A stretch of 64,000 nt of DNA from Madurella fahalii (lineage: Eukaryota; Ascomycota; Sordariomycetes; Sordariales): the NCBI GenBank assembly GCA_029876055.1, contig CM056875.1, forward strand, positions 2,976,001 to 3,040,000, given 5' to 3'. Positions 30,622 through 42,232 of this stretch are shown here, one piece after another. The notes under the pieces are model-generated. The model was not told where the DNA came from. It saw only the letters and a list, made by a program, of their open reading frames with translations, and did not search any database. Each line of letters starts with the position of its first letter. The first letter of the stretch is position 1. The translations under genes and the position numbers were made by a program.

Positions 30622-33117
30622 TGGGTTGCGTCCCCCCGTAGGTACTGTACCTTTTGCTGTACGTGTATGTACGAAGCTGTGCGTGATATTGCTGTCTTGC
30701 AGTTTTTATTACGGAATTTCAGTGTACGTTTACCCATTTTGATTGCTCGACTCCATATGTGCATCGAGAAGTTGGAGCCATTTCGAGAAATGCTTCTCCT
30801 GAAGATCCTTACAGCACGCAGATCCAAAACCCTTTCTTGTAAACCAGGGTTGGGGTTGCAGTAGGAAGATGAACTTGACACGAAGAGCGTCGCAAGCTCA
30901 GTCAAACCTGAGGAACCGCAGGGCTCGGTGTCATTTCTGGTTTGTGATGCAGTAGAACGGCATGGCGGCTGCAGCCGGTGGATATCCCCCCAATTCGCCA
31001 AGCGGGCCCGTTGTTGGATGAGTCTCACAGATGTGGAGTCTAGCAGATGCTTGGCGTCCTTGTTTCTCTGTCTGGGGTGCGTTCGCCCAGGCTCAATTGA
31101 CCAGATTCGGTCGGTCGTCGAAAACCTTCCTGAGAAGTCGGACTTCGGCCGTTTCCATTCCGATGCTTGGTAAGCATTTAGGGGTTTGTTGAATCCCATG
31201 TTGTACGCGTTTGACAAAATCCTAGAAAAGAGAAAAATCAACCAGGGTTCGGAACGATGACGTAGTTATGCGACCAGGGTTGTCAAACGCCTTCATCTCC
31301 TCGGACAATCTGTTCCATATTTTTGTCACGGATATGGGTCATAGACGCAGCGTAGCGCCGCACTGCAAGCACAATTCGCAGCGTACATCCTCACACTGCA
31401 TTGCATACTTCTTAAGAAATACGTACAGAGCTATTTGGTGCTAGAAGCGCTTGGCTGCAGCTTCAATGGTTTGACGTGTTCATTGTTGCCCCTTGAAGCG
31501 GGCCTCAGCCAGCCTCTGTGGGTCACTGGCACCCTTTGACCGCCTTCACGGCTTGCGGTGAGGGGGCTGGTTGGGAAAGGCAGGTGGGATTCAAGGTTGC
31601 AGCTTTGTCCCTCTGTGCTTTGTGCAGCGGAGGATCGGTAGGTGCAGTACTTACCGCTTACTAACTTAGCACGAAGTCCGAGGAATCGAGGCTTTTCCGT
31701 TGCGAGATAGCGGCTCCTGGAATGATCTGTAGGTAGTGGCCGCGTTTGAAACCTGCAGATGCCGGCGGACGTGCGGGGCCCTGGCTCAACGTCTCTCAGT
31801 GGGGAAGCTTCCGCGACCGTGTCTTTTATGCACAGGGCACGCGAGCAAATGTGCAGTCGGCACTTTTCGCCAAGAGATGGGGACGGCACAGATTCCCCAA
31901 ATGGTGCGGGGGACGACAGCGGCGCGAGGGCTTCACGTAGGCCCTAACCGCCCTGTCATGGCGAATACGAAGCTTCGTCTCACGTACGTGTAGAAAGTAG
32001 GTGAAAGTAATAGTAGGCGCCTGCCCGCGGCAAAGAACCCGAGAAGCTTCAGGATGAGACCTCAGTCCTGCAGTACGTCCTTTGTTTTGCAAGCCTGCAG
32101 AGCAAGAGGAGATCCCTGACCATAACTCCGGGATCTTGCTCTCCCCGATTCGGGCTTACCTAGCAGGGGTCTGGGCTTTCACTGGTCTTTGATCGGTTGG
32201 ATGCAACCTTGAAGCCCTGCATGACCCTTCGATCGCCTCGCCTTGCTAAGCAGCAGGCAAATCGGCGTGAGTAGGCAAGCCGTGGCGAAAGCGCTGAGGC
32301 TTCCAGGCTGTGATTTGGCGCTGATCGCGTCTCGGGAGGGAATTAAAAGGGCACACATTCTAGGGTCCACGTCAGTTCCTCCGTCAGTTCTTCCGTCAGC
32401 TGCAGCCAGTTCCAGCCAGTTCCCTGGTGGTTCGAGCGCTGCTCACGAACCGGAGCCCTGGACCGGCCTAGAAAACCCCCACACTAACTTTACTAACAGT
32501 GAACCCCAAGCCAACCTCGTGCTCACCTGCCAACAAAAGTCGTCCCGCTGGGCGATTTCCTTTTTTTCCTTTCAACGTTGCTGGTCCACTTGTTCCTTCA
32601 GCACTTCACTCTAGTTCATCAGTTCGCCCGTTGCTCGGCAGCCCAGATTGTCCTCTCTGCTTCGCCCTGGCCGTCGGTCACGAGCCACTGGCCCATCCCA
32701 CGCTCGCCGAACCAAGCGTACCAAGGACGAACCACCTTCTCCACATCTGTTGAAAAGTTCACCCAAAATGAAGAGGGTAAAATAAACACGCTTGCCCTCA
32801 CACAGAGGTGTGTCGGGACTTTCCAATCGTCCCCGGCAATCTCCACGTCCGTCTCCTCCTCAACTTAACCTACACACCTTCTCTCGAGCCCTGCAATTGG
32901 GCCAGCCTCTCGGTCGTCGATCCCGCGCTCGCTTGCTGCACGGCGCTCAGCCCGGCCCATCCGGAAGCTCACCCCGGCACGCCGCCTCTAAATCCGCTCC
33001 ACCCGTGATCGGCTGGCCTGAAGGCCCTCGCCGGGACCCGAAATACCCCGACTCGCCACGCCAGAACTGTAGCCATCCTCAGGTGCAACCCGAACTCCTC
33101 CCAAGGATCTCGCTACA
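30622..33117. other. Long non-coding stretch and probable 5' leader of the phosphatase gene
   Basis: About 2.5 kb without a supported gene. The last 700 nt upstream of 33118 are C/T-rich, with repeated cagttcc and gtcagttc words near 32370-32430, consistent with a promoter and a long 5' untranslated region. Short upstream frames are present there. Confidence 0.45.
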
Positions 33118-34180
33118 ATGTCGGTAGGAGAAAAGGTGGTGGTGTCGAAACGAAGCGCAAGACCTTACGTCGAGTACGACATAGAGAAAGAATCGCACGA
33201 GGACCAAGCGAAACGAATGGTCAAGCAAGACGAGACAGAATTTGGGGCGGGTGGCAGGAAGTACTCCACATCGACGGGAACACTCAGTAGCAGCCAGAGC
33301 AGCCTTGAGGCGTCGCCCCTGATTCGTGCCGCAGATTCGGAGCACGAGGTGGATGCTCTGGTGTTGGGAGCCCAAGGGCGAAACAGTAGTGACGTCGAGC
33401 TCCGAGATGCCTTCCATCCTCCTGCTACGAACCAGCATGTCGCCAATTCGATCCGCTCGCTCAACGAGAGCCTCCCAATCGAGGGCCGACCGGTCAACTT
33501 TGGCGTGGTCGTCCCCGGCGTCTATCGGAGTAGCTTCCCGCAATCGGAAGACTATGCCTTTATTGAGAGCTTGAAACTCAAAACCATCATGTGAGCCTCC
33601 CAGTTCGGAAGGTTACAGGAACATTGGCGCTAACCTGGTTTCAGTACCTTGGTGCGGAAAGAATTTCCTCACGGATACGATGCCTTCATCCAAAAGAACA
33701 GCATCAAGCATTGCGTGATCGACATGAAAGGTACTAAGAAAGAGGACATCCCGATCAAGACGATGAAGTCGATTCTCCGACTTGTTCTGGACCGGCGGAA
33801 CCACCCTCTCCTAATACATTGCAATCACGGCAAGGTAAGCACGAACTCACCTACCGCAGCCTTAGGTTGGTGCTGACAGCGTCGACTAGCACCGCACTGG
33901 ATGCGTTGTTGCCGTCGTCCGCAAGCTCTCGGGTTGGGACCTGGGCAATATCATCAGCGAGTACAAGAGCTATGCCGAGCCCAAAGCCCGAGAATGTGAT
34001 ATTAAGTATATCATGGGCTTTCAACTTGCAGACATATCAAACCTGTTCCGGGAAGCGAGTTGGCCCTTTCGGACCGGAAGGTTCCTGCGAGCAACCGTCT
34101 TCGCCTTCTTCATGATCATTATCTGGCTCTGCTCTGGCACTAGGATAGTGCCGACGCCGAATCGAAGGTTGCTGAAATGA
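33118..34180 (+). CDS. SIW14: Atypical dual-specificity phosphatase, Siw14/PFA-DSP family, tail-anchored
   Basis: Siw14-type enzymes are cysteine phosphatases; in yeast Siw14 hydrolyses the 5-beta-phosphate of inositol pyrophosphates. The exons are 33118..33590, 33645..33834 and 33890..34180, giving 317 aa. A disordered N-terminal region of about 120 residues precedes the domain, which starts NFGVVVPGVYRSSFPQSEDY. The P-loop HCNHGKHRTG has nucleophile Cys217 and Arg223 and is split by the last intron exactly after HCNHGK. The block VVRKLSGWDLGNIISEYKS follows. After the domain a hydrophobic segment (ATVFAFFMIIIWLCSG) lies near the C-terminus and could act as a tail anchor in the ER or another membrane. 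Soluble yeast Siw14 lacks this helix. Inositol-pyrophosphate specificity is inferred from the family; Oca1/Oca2-like proteins are alternatives. Confidence 0.9.
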
Positions 34181-34978
34181 AGAATGGGACGGGGAAGGGG
34201 GTTATTCAGGGGAACCCAAACCCCATTACTGTTTTCTCACGTTTTCTGTTCTCTCGCCCGCTGCTATTTCTCGGGATACCAACATGTAATCACTCTCAAG
34301 CGGTAAAACGATACCGCTTCTTCGTTCCCCGCGTTCACAAGCCACCGATCGCTTGGCAAACCACAACCCATATCATCGGGCATGACAATGGCTGCCTTCT
34401 CTATTATTTAGCGAGGTCAGGAGCGGAACTGAATGGGGCTAGTGCGAGATTGGAAAGCGGGGAGGGCCGAGGTTGTGTACGAGAACATTCCTATTCCCTT
34501 CGGGTCGGCTGTCTCGCGTTTCCAGCACATACACTTTGAATGGATTTGGTTGGCGTGGAGATACATAGACAAACAAATCGGGATGAGGCGGAGACAATCA
34601 AGTGCTGAGGCGTCTCCTAGGCGTTCAATTTGGCTGACCGTTTGATATTTTTTTTTTTTTTTTCCTTTGCTTTTCACCCGAGCCGTTGTCCCTTGTACAG
34701 CGTCGTCGCAGCCTATCATGGCTTGCTGATATACTACAATGACTGTCCCGTATTGGCTTAGACTTGGATGTGCTTTGCGACAGCTGCCGGTGTGTGTCCT
34801 TTCTCCACCCATGGTTGACTATCCGCAGTGCTCTCTTGTGAGGAGGATGCATATTTTCACCACCAGCCAACCCCCTCCGTGAAGGGGTATTTACCTCGCT
34901 TACAATTGCCCCTCGCCTTCCCTTTCCCAACCTTCTAGACCTCTTTTCCTACTCCCCTTCCCCATCGCCAACCCCCAA
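34181..34978. other. Convergent intergenic between phosphatase and Aim19-like gene
   Basis: This holds the 3' flanks of two converging genes. A run of 16 T lies at 34648-34663, and no supported gene is present. Confidence 0.5.
34648..34663 (+). repeat. Homopolymer of 16 T
   Basis: Sixteen T residues on the plus strand lie between two convergent genes, in probable 3' untranslated sequence. Confidence 0.85.
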
Positions 34979-35511
34979 TCAATCCTTGTACACCCCCCAG
35001 CGATTGACCTCTCTTCTCTCCTCCTCCTCCCGCTTCCTATCCCCCGTCGCATACACGTAGGCCCCGGACACCGTGTTGGCGGCCCCGAGCCCCATGGCCG
35101 TCGCGCGCACGACCCCGCCCAGCGAGAAGCGCGACCGCAGCGACGCCGGCCGCCGCCGCGCCGCCAGCAGCACGTACATGCCGCTCCACGCCGCCGTCAT
35201 GCCCGCCCCGTCGATCTTGAACCCCGCCAGCGTCAGGTAGCTGCTGAAGACGAGCAGCGGCGGGAAGAGCATGGGCAGGGGCTGCAGCGGCCGGAGGTGG
35301 AGGGCGGTTATCAGTGAGGTGAGCAGCATTGGCGGGATGGCGGAGGCTAAAGGGGGTTGGGTTATTTTGGTTAGTTGGGGGATGTTTTATTTTATTTTTT
35401 TATCTTCTTTTTCGATAAGGTTGTGTTGGTGGTGGTGAGATACTTACTCCCCCATGTTGTGAGCTTAGTTGTGAGGCCCTTGGGGGGCTCGAGGTCGTCT
35501 GGGGGTGACAT
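34979..35511 (-). CDS. Small membrane protein, probable Aim19 family
   Basis: This protein has 143 aa and two exons on the minus strand: 35511..35448 and 35346..34979. It begins MSPPDDLEPPKG, then TKLTTWGTSAIPPMLLTSL. Hydrophobic segments include LFPPLLVFSSYLTLAGF and AAWSGMYVLLAA. They are followed by SLRSRFSLGGVVRATAMGL and GAANTVSGAYVYATG. The charged C-terminus ends RREVNRWGVYKD. The layout of two to four short helices with a conserved NRWG end resembles Aim19, a mitochondrial protein of unknown function named from a yeast mitochondrial-inheritance screen. I place it there from memory of the family's look, so the name is tentative, although the gene model itself is firm. The gene is divergent from the DnaJ gene. 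Confidence 0.7.
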
Positions 35512-36247
35512 TTTGGGTGGTTTGGACGGGGTTTGAGGTATTAGGTACTAAGGGTTGTTTTGGAGGTTCTGTGGCCTGTCAATTGCTGAATCTCTCATGT
35601 CATTGCAGCGCGGGCTGTGATTCTGCTTGCACTCATCGCGCGGTGAACTTTTCTTAGAAGCAGTGACGTCTTGGGCTCACTGCTGGCTGATGACTAATCA
35701 TGGACCCCTGTCATGTAGGTCCCACTGAATCTGAAGGCTGCGCACGGGCTCTCTGCTGGTTTTCTGGAAGGTGTTCCAGACAAGGGAAAGGGAGGGACGG
35801 CAAATGTCCAAATCTTTCGCATCGGGATTCAGCACTTTCAGCAGCCATCGCGCCGGAAATCTGGGACCTCTCTCTGCCTGCGATTGAGGCCCTGCGAATT
35901 CGCTTTGCAATCTCCCCCGACGCAGGGCGGACCGCTGAGCTCTTCACTGAGTGGAACGGCCTGGCCAAAAAGCCACGCTGCTCAGTACTTTAGCTAGCGC
36001 AATATCCCGATCACGGCCAACACCATCAACGCGCGATTCGACACGGCGCTCCCGCTTCAAGTTATCCTTATTGCTTTACACCTGTCCGAGTTACAACTGC
36101 TTCTGTCGGATTATTGACTTGCAGCTGAAGCGTTAATCAGCTGCTCCCCTAGCGCAACCGTCTCTCTTTCGGCATCCGAACAGCCCCCGATCAACGAAAA
36201 CCGGCAAATACTCTACTCTAAACCCTCCACAAACCACCCAGGGCACC
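35512..36247. promoter_or_regulatory. Divergent promoter between Aim19-like and DnaJ genes
   Basis: About 735 nt lie between the start codons. Open frames of up to 97 codons on both strands are unsupported. No named element was recognised. Confidence 0.45.
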
Positions 36248-37376
36248 ATGCCCGACGCCTCCGCCTCAGGGGCCTCGGCCGCCCAAAACGACGGCGCCGC
36301 GCGCAACCGGCGCGAGCACAACCAGGGCAACCAGGAGCGCAAGTACACGGTCGAGCAGAAGGCGGCGGTCCTGCGCATCCGGCGATGCAGCCCCACGGCC
36401 TTTTACGAGATCTTGGAGGTGCAAAAGACGTGCAGCGACGCCGAGATCAAGAAGGCGTACCGCCGCCTCTCGCTGCTGACGCATCCAGACAAGAACGGCC
36501 ACGAGCACGCCGACGAGGCCTTCAAGATGGTGGCGCGCGCGTTTAGCGTGCTGGGCGACAAGGACAAGAGGGATAAGTTTGACCGGTTCGGGACAGACCC
36601 AGACAGCCGGTTCGCGAGTGCCCAGCAAGCGGCGGCGCAGAATCCGTTTGCCGGGTTCGCGAACCGGGGGGGTGGACCTGGGAGAGGTGGGGGGATGTGG
36701 GAGGGAGAGGAGATCAGTCCGGAGGAGATGTTTGCGAGATTCTTTGGTGGCGGGGGGTTCGGTGGACCGTTTGGAGGTGGGTGATGTTCCCTGGGCTTTG
36801 GGGGAAAGGATGAATAACTGACAAATGTAACCAGGTTTCGACGGCGGGCCGCAGTTCGTCTTCAACTTTGGCGGACCGGGCGTCAGGGTTCACAACTTTG
36901 GCGGCCCTCGGCCGAGAGGCCGGCCGCGCAACCCGGGGCAGGAGGAGCCGGCGAGCACGTGGAGCTCGCTCGTTGGCCTACTGCCTATTCTTATCTTCAT
37001 CATCTGGCCTATCCTGTCGGCTCTCTTCTCAGGCTTGTCGTCGGTCGCCTCGCCATCGACGCCTAGCATGGTATTTGACGAGCCGCATCCGCCCCACTAC
37101 ACCGTGGAGCGCACAATGCCCAACTTTGGTGTCAAATACTATGTCAACCAGCGGGATATCGAGTCATACAGCCAGTCCAAGCTGTACTCGCTGGACAAGA
37201 AGGCCGAGGTGCTACTAGTCCAGCAGCTCCGGATCAGGTGCGAGGAAGAAATGGCCCACAAACAGGAGCTTAGGAACGCCGCGCAGGGCTGGTTGCGGCA
37301 AGACCCGGCCAAGATGGAAATAGCGAATGCATACCCGATGCCGGCCTGTAGGAGACTGAAGTCTATGAATCTATAG
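36248..37376 (+). CDS. J-domain ER membrane co-chaperone (HLJ1/DNAJB12-like)
   Basis: This is an Hsp40 that stimulates an Hsp70 ATPase at the cytosolic face of the ER and assists membrane-protein quality control. The exons are 36248..36776 and 36835..37376, giving 356 aa. The J domain is at about 50-116 with the HPD motif at 79-81 (LTHPDKN). A Gly/Phe-rich linker contains FFGGGGFGGPFGG and FGGPGVRVHNFGG. A single membrane helix lies at about 221-243 (LVGLLPILIFIIWPILSALF). The C-terminal domain is of the DUF1977 type, with YTVERTMPNFGVKYYVNQRD. The order J domain, G/F, membrane helix, DUF1977 is diagnostic for the DNAJB12/B14/HLJ1 group. The intron splits the Gly-rich linker; I chose the GTGGGT donor at 36777 because only it keeps the downstream frame. 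Confidence 0.93.
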
Positions 37377-38607
37377 CAGGGAGGATAGACCACGTAATGT
37401 TTTTAATTTTTGGAGGCACGGGAGGGATGATTATAGGGGCTGGCGCCGATTGTTTCAATGCTTAGGCGGCCTCTTGTTTACTGGCGTTGAGGGAGGAGCT
37501 GCATAAGAAGCATTTGGTTAGACTTCCCTATGGCAGATGCTGTGTCACGATTTATTTTAGCGGCAGTCGGGTAGGTAACTTTCGATAATGCAGATATTTC
37601 GAGCGCCACTCGTATTGGTGATAGATAGCTTCAAGTGCTAGTGTAAGGGGAATGGTTGGTCAGCGCTGGCAGTGGCTCCCGGAAGCCTCATTCACTCGAA
37701 GCACAAGCTTCCGTCACATGCATATCATATCCAGATGGTGAAGTGGCAGCAGCCATCTCTTGCTTCTCAAGCGGTTCAGATCTCCTCTCTCATGCAAGGT
37801 AAGCAAATACAGAAGTACCTCGCATCCTTCATTTAGACGAAGATGGAGACGCGCAAGCCATAACCAGAAGAATAGAGGCTCGACAAGGACCCCGTGGCGA
37901 TTTGGCCCAGGAACACTCGGCTGCCTGGTGGGGGGGATGACGACGCGCTGGGAGCAACCCGCCCTGTGGCTTGCAATGGGGGCGGGATTTGAGGGGAAAT
38001 CGCCCCCGCAGCGCCACTTACCTCTTGGGGGCAGTTGCGCAGCCTTTAGCGGGCCAAGCCCGTGGAATGACGGACCTGGCGGCGGCATTCGGAGCACCAC
38101 CAACTGCGACTCACATCCAACCGGATGCCTCTTGTGAAGCTCTTCCTGCATACCCAGATACCATGACTTTGTAGACGCTGCATAAGACCCCACGAAAGCT
38201 ACCTTTTTTTCCAGGATATCCCCCCCTAGTATCTACTGTCCCGTTTTGACGAGCACCTTCCCCTTCCCATCACTGGGAAACGTATCACTGGAAATCGGTC
38301 TCGGCTGTGCCACTGGCATACTGTCGTCCACTGATGATGCAAGTCCGTACGACGAGTTCCTCGCAGACACAGACACAATCGCAAGCATTGCTTCACCACC
38401 AGCCACTGCTCTTCCACTAGCAATCACGGCGGATCGAATTACGTCCAAGCACCATCTTTGGCCGTTCAGCAAGTGCAAGAACGCTGTTGCGATCCACGGG
38501 CAGACTGCCACCGAATCCGAGCCTCGACCCGCCTACCAGAGGCGACCTACACCACTCCTTCCTCCGCAGCCGCAGCTTGAAGGAACTTCGATTGCCGCAC
38601 CTGCGCA
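37377..38607. other. Intergenic, DnaJ 3' flank and MINDY 5' leader
   Basis: About 1.2 kb without a supported main gene. A 122-codon frame at 38246-38614 lies directly upstream and its stop overlaps the MINDY start codon (ATGGTGA). It may be an upstream reading frame in the leader. Confidence 0.45.
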
Positions 38608-41571
38608 ATGGTGACTCGGAAACCGCTCCCAGAACATGCAACCCTCGATCCCGCTGTGCCCGCCCAGACGCGGGACGCGTGGTCGTCAACCAACACTGGT
38701 GCCGAGCCGTTTTGGGGAGAAGACGCAGTTCAGCAGGCGGAGGGCCACCAAAGGAATTCCAGTCCCGACCCGAACAATGTGCCGAACTCGCTCAAACCCG
38801 GTGCACCCGCCTTTTCCGGCTTTGGGGAAGAGGATAACGTATGGGCTGAAGGGACGCCCCCGCTGGCAAGAACCGACGACATGAGCCGGGTCCCCTCGGT
38901 TCTGAGACCGGGAAGCAGTCACAAGAAGGATGTTGACATAACGCAGAGCAGTGAAGCGGAGCATAACGTTGCGCGGATACCGACCGTTCTCCGACCTGGT
39001 AACGGGGCTACCAAACCAGAAACGAATCCGTTCAAAAGGAAGATGTCGCTCAGTGCCTCCCAGGCTAGCAGCCGGGAAGAACTGAACAAATCAGTTACAC
39101 TGCCAAACGCCCCTCCCGTGCCATCAGTCCCCGCGGATGCGTTCTCGCAGCTCAGCGTGCACGAATCAAGCAGAAACCCCTGGCAACCCGCCCTTGACGA
39201 AAGAAAAGACGGGACGGTGCCGCCGCCCGTTCCAAAACTATCTGAGCAAGATTCTGAAAGAGACAACGTGTGGGATTCTGCGAAGCCGTCGCGCCAGGCC
39301 ACGCCCGGTCCCCGACAGAGCTTGCCGGCTATGTTATCTCTGCCGTCAGAGGAGGTATCTGCCGGGTGGGAGGAAATCTCCCAGAAATCGAATGTTCCCC
39401 CACCACTCATGGCGGCAGCTGATGACAAAGTTCTTGACGAATCTCATGCATGGGACGACCTTGGCATTCTAGACAAGGAAAAGGTTCCTGTTCAGGCTCC
39501 GCTAGTGCCAAATAAAGGATCCGGTGTAGCTGATGATTGGAACCTTATCGACTTGGAGACACATCCTGGCCCTCCTTCGAAGCGCGGCGCGTGGGAGGAC
39601 GCGGAAGGCGAAGATGAGAATACGACCAAGACGGCCGCCACACAACAGCCCAAGGATGGAGTGGTACCCCCCGAACTGCCGCCACGACAATCGGAAGAGG
39701 TGCCACCACGAATGCCCCCGCGCCCGGTCGACGAGTCGGAGACGTATCAGATTAAGAACATCAACTGGCATGATGCGACGGCCGCAAAGAACCCCAGGAC
39801 GTCGCCCATCCTTGTGCAAAACGCCAACGGGCCCTGTCCCCTAGTCGCTCTCGTCAACGCTTTGACCCTGACCACGCCGGCGGACAAGTCGAACACGGCG
39901 TTGGTGGAGACACTCCGGTCACGCGAGCAAGTCAGCCTTGGCTTGCTTCTGGATGCCGTCTTCGACGAGCTTATGTCGGAAAGACGAATGCAGCCTGATG
40001 TCCCTCTGCCGGATGTATCAGAGCTGTACGAGTTCCTCAAAGGACTCCACACCGGCATGAATGTGAATCCCCGCTTTATCCCTACTGAGGAAGTTGTCAA
40101 AGCCTTCAAGAACACATCACTCACCCATCTCCCTCCTAACGAGCGCAATGATACGATCCCCGGGACATTTGAACACACCAAGGAGATGGCTCTGTACTCG
40201 ACCTTTTCGATTCCGCTCATTCACGGCTGGCTTCCGTCCAAGGACGACGCTGTATACGACTCGTTCGCGCGGCAGGCGGCGTCGTACGAGGATGCCCAAA
40301 ACCTGCTCTTTCGGGAAGAGGAACTCGAGGAGAAGCTGAGCAGCAGCCATGGCGACGGGCTTACCGAGGAGGAGCAGCAGATCTACCAAGATATTTTGAC
40401 GATCAAATCCTTTCTCAGCATATCGGCGACGCAGCTCACCAAATTCGGCCTGGATGTCATCAAGAAGTCGATGAAGCCGGGCTCGGTGGCCATCCTCTTC
40501 CGGAACGACCACTTCTCTACCCTTTATAGACACCCCCAGACGCACGAGCTCCTTACCCTCGTCACCGATGCCGGCTATGCCGGCCACGCTGAGGTCGTGT
40601 GGGAGTCGCTCGTCGATGTCAACGGCGAGAGCGCCGAGTTCTTCTCGGGCGACTTTCGCCTCGTAGGCGGCGCTTCGCACGGCCAGCCCGGTCCGTCTGG
40701 GGGTGGGGTGACCGGCCGCTGGGCGGACGTAGCAGGGCGCGACACCAGCAACAACGAAGGTTGGACCACGGTCCAAAACCGCCGGGGCCGCAATCAGGCA
40801 GAAGGCCAACGTGGTTCAAACCAGCAGCACGAACAAGAGGACCGCGATCTGGCGCTCGCGCTGCAGCTCCAAGAGGAAGAAGATGAGCGTCACCGCACCG
40901 AACAAGAGCGTCGTCGGCGCGAAAGCCTCTTATCAGAGCAATTCATCGAGCAGCAAGCCCGCTCCGGCACCACCCCCGCCAGCAACCTGAACGCCTCCCG
41001 CGGGGGACGCGGCAGCACGAGCAACCTGGGCCGCGGCCGCGGCGGCTCGCACAGCACCACCTCGCTAGCCTCCTCCAACAGCACCGCCACAGGCCGCCGG
41101 ACGTCGGCAAGCGGCAGCCACGCGGCCCGCCCTTCCAATTCATCATCGACTTCGGTAAATGCCAACCGGTCCCGCCCTACAACTCAAACCGTGCGATCTT
41201 TATTACCCCCGCGGATAACGCCAGCAACAAACAGGGCCCCCGAAGACGGCCTCGACGACGCCCCCCCAAGCTACGAACAGGCCGCCGGCCAGGCGCCGTA
41301 TGTCCCGCCCGCGGGGCATCCCAGCCATCCGGCAAGTAGTCCCCGCTCGGATGGTCCCCCAAGGGGCGGAGCAAGGCAGGGCCGGCGGAGTCCAACACCC
41401 CGCGGGACGAGTGGCCCCGTTGGAGGCGGATATCCTGGTGCGGCGGCAGCGGGGGCGAGGCCGACGGGGATGAGGAGGGGTCCGCCGCCATCGCCGCAGC
41501 CGCCGCCGCCGCAACCTGTGCCGGCCTCCGGGGTTGGTGGCGGGAAGGAGAGGGATTGTGTGGTCATGTGA
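38608..41571 (+). CDS. MINDY-family deubiquitinase with C-terminal CaaX box
   Basis: MINDY enzymes are cysteine proteases that trim K48-linked ubiquitin chains. This is a single-exon gene of 987 aa. The first 370 residues are disordered and contain repeated LRPG/NVW-type motifs and proline-rich patches. The catalytic domain starts YQIKNINWHDA and continues through ILVQNANGPCPLVALVNAL, where Gln404 is the expected oxyanion residue and Cys410 the nucleophile. The catalytic His is H635 in RNDHFSTLYRH. After the domain, DRDLALALQLQEEED (about 750) fits a ubiquitin-interacting motif. A Ser/Arg/Pro-rich tail follows. The last four residues are CVVM, a canonical CaaX box predicted to be farnesylated, which would tether the enzyme to membranes. 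Mammalian MINDY1/2 are also reported to have C-terminal lipidation motifs, so this may be an ancestral trait. The start is the first in-frame ATG. Confidence 0.92.
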   Translation: MVTRKPLPEHATLDPAVPAQTRDAWSSTNTGAEPFWGEDAVQQAEGHQRNSSPDPNNVPNSLKPGAPAFSGFGEEDNVWAEGTPPLARTDDMSRVPSVLRPGSSHKKDVDITQSSEAEHNVARIPTVLRPGNGATKPETNPFKRKMSLSASQASSREELNKSVTLPNAPPVPSVPADAFSQLSVHESSRNPWQPALDERKDGTVPPPVPKLSEQDSERDNVWDSAKPSRQATPGPRQSLPAMLSLPSEEVSAGWEEISQKSNVPPPLMAAADDKVLDESHAWDDLGILDKEKVPVQAPLVPNKGSGVADDWNLIDLETHPGPPSKRGAWEDAEGEDENTTKTAATQQPKDGVVPPELPPRQSEEVPPRMPPRPVDESETYQIKNINWHDATAAKNPRTSPILVQNANGPCPLVALVNALTLTTPADKSNTALVETLRSREQVSLGLLLDAVFDELMSERRMQPDVPLPDVSELYEFLKGLHTGMNVNPRFIPTEEVVKAFKNTSLTHLPPNERNDTIPGTFEHTKEMALYSTFSIPLIHGWLPSKDDAVYDSFARQAASYEDAQNLLFREEELEEKLSSSHGDGLTEEEQQIYQDILTIKSFLSISATQLTKFGLDVIKKSMKPGSVAILFRNDHFSTLYRHPQTHELLTLVTDAGYAGHAEVVWESLVDVNGESAEFFSGDFRLVGGASHGQPGPSGGGVTGRWADVAGRDTSNNEGWTTVQNRRGRNQAEGQRGSNQQHEQEDRDLALALQLQEEEDERHRTEQERRRRESLLSEQFIEQQARSGTTPASNLNASRGGRGSTSNLGRGRGGSHSTTSLASSNSTATGRRTSASGSHAARPSNSSSTSVNANRSRPTTQTVRSLLPPRITPATNRAPEDGLDDAPPSYEQAAGQAPYVPPAGHPSHPASSPRSDGPPRGGARQGRRSPTPRGTSGPVGGGYPGAAAAGARPTGMRRGPPPSPQPPPPQPVPASGVGGGKERDCVVM

Positions 41572-42232
41572 GGTGGGGCCCGGTACTCTGGGGCGATTCA
41601 TAAGTGGGCGTTTACTTATGAGATGGGTGGGATGGAAATTTGATGAGGTCATGTCATGAGCAATGGGTGGTTATTATCTTGGGCTATTCACAGCGGGTTT
41701 AGGTTCAGTTGCCTGGGTTCGGCTAGTGTATTGATATACATGGGCCCGCGTTTTGTTGGGTGGGACAGTGCTTGCTGAGATTTGACTTGTGTGTTGGGAA
41801 GGAATTATGGCGATGATTAAGAAATCCCTATAGGGGCCGCGGCCTTTTACCTAGTACCGTTGGAGAGAGCGCTCGTGGGCCGTCTGGTTGAGTCTACGAT
41901 GCATGCTATTCTCGTAGATCAAATTTAGACGGGATTATCGACGTCTAGCGGTGTGAAGCTGAGCTGTAGACCCGTGCTGTATGCGATGGTCACGCTTCTA
42001 AAACTGAAGTGTAGCCGTTGCGGTAAAATACTTAGATATCATAACGGTCGTTCAATGATACTGCAGGCACGGAGAATTCTCTGCTCTTAAGTTCCTACTT
42101 ATTGCTCATAATTAGTAACGGTTGACGATAGTTCTCTATTAGTTTCTATGACTCAATTGAAATCTCCGGTCGCTTAATCAGACCCTCCCCTTTCGTGTAC
42201 CCACTAATAGATATGATCCTCCTCGCTCTATA
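41572..42232. other. Convergent intergenic, AT-richer
   Basis: About 660 nt hold the 3' flanks of MINDY and the membrane-protein gene. It is richer in A/T than the surroundings. No gene was seen. Confidence 0.5.

Noticed and set aside
30543..31241. 232-codon minus-strand open frame
   Set aside because: It overlaps the 3' end of a real SDR on the other strand and reads as low-complexity shadow sequence.
26727..33117. RIP-mutated transposon remnants
   Set aside because: The stretch is not markedly AT-rich, and I saw no terminal repeats or transposase/reverse-transcriptase fragments; a RIP index calculation would decide.
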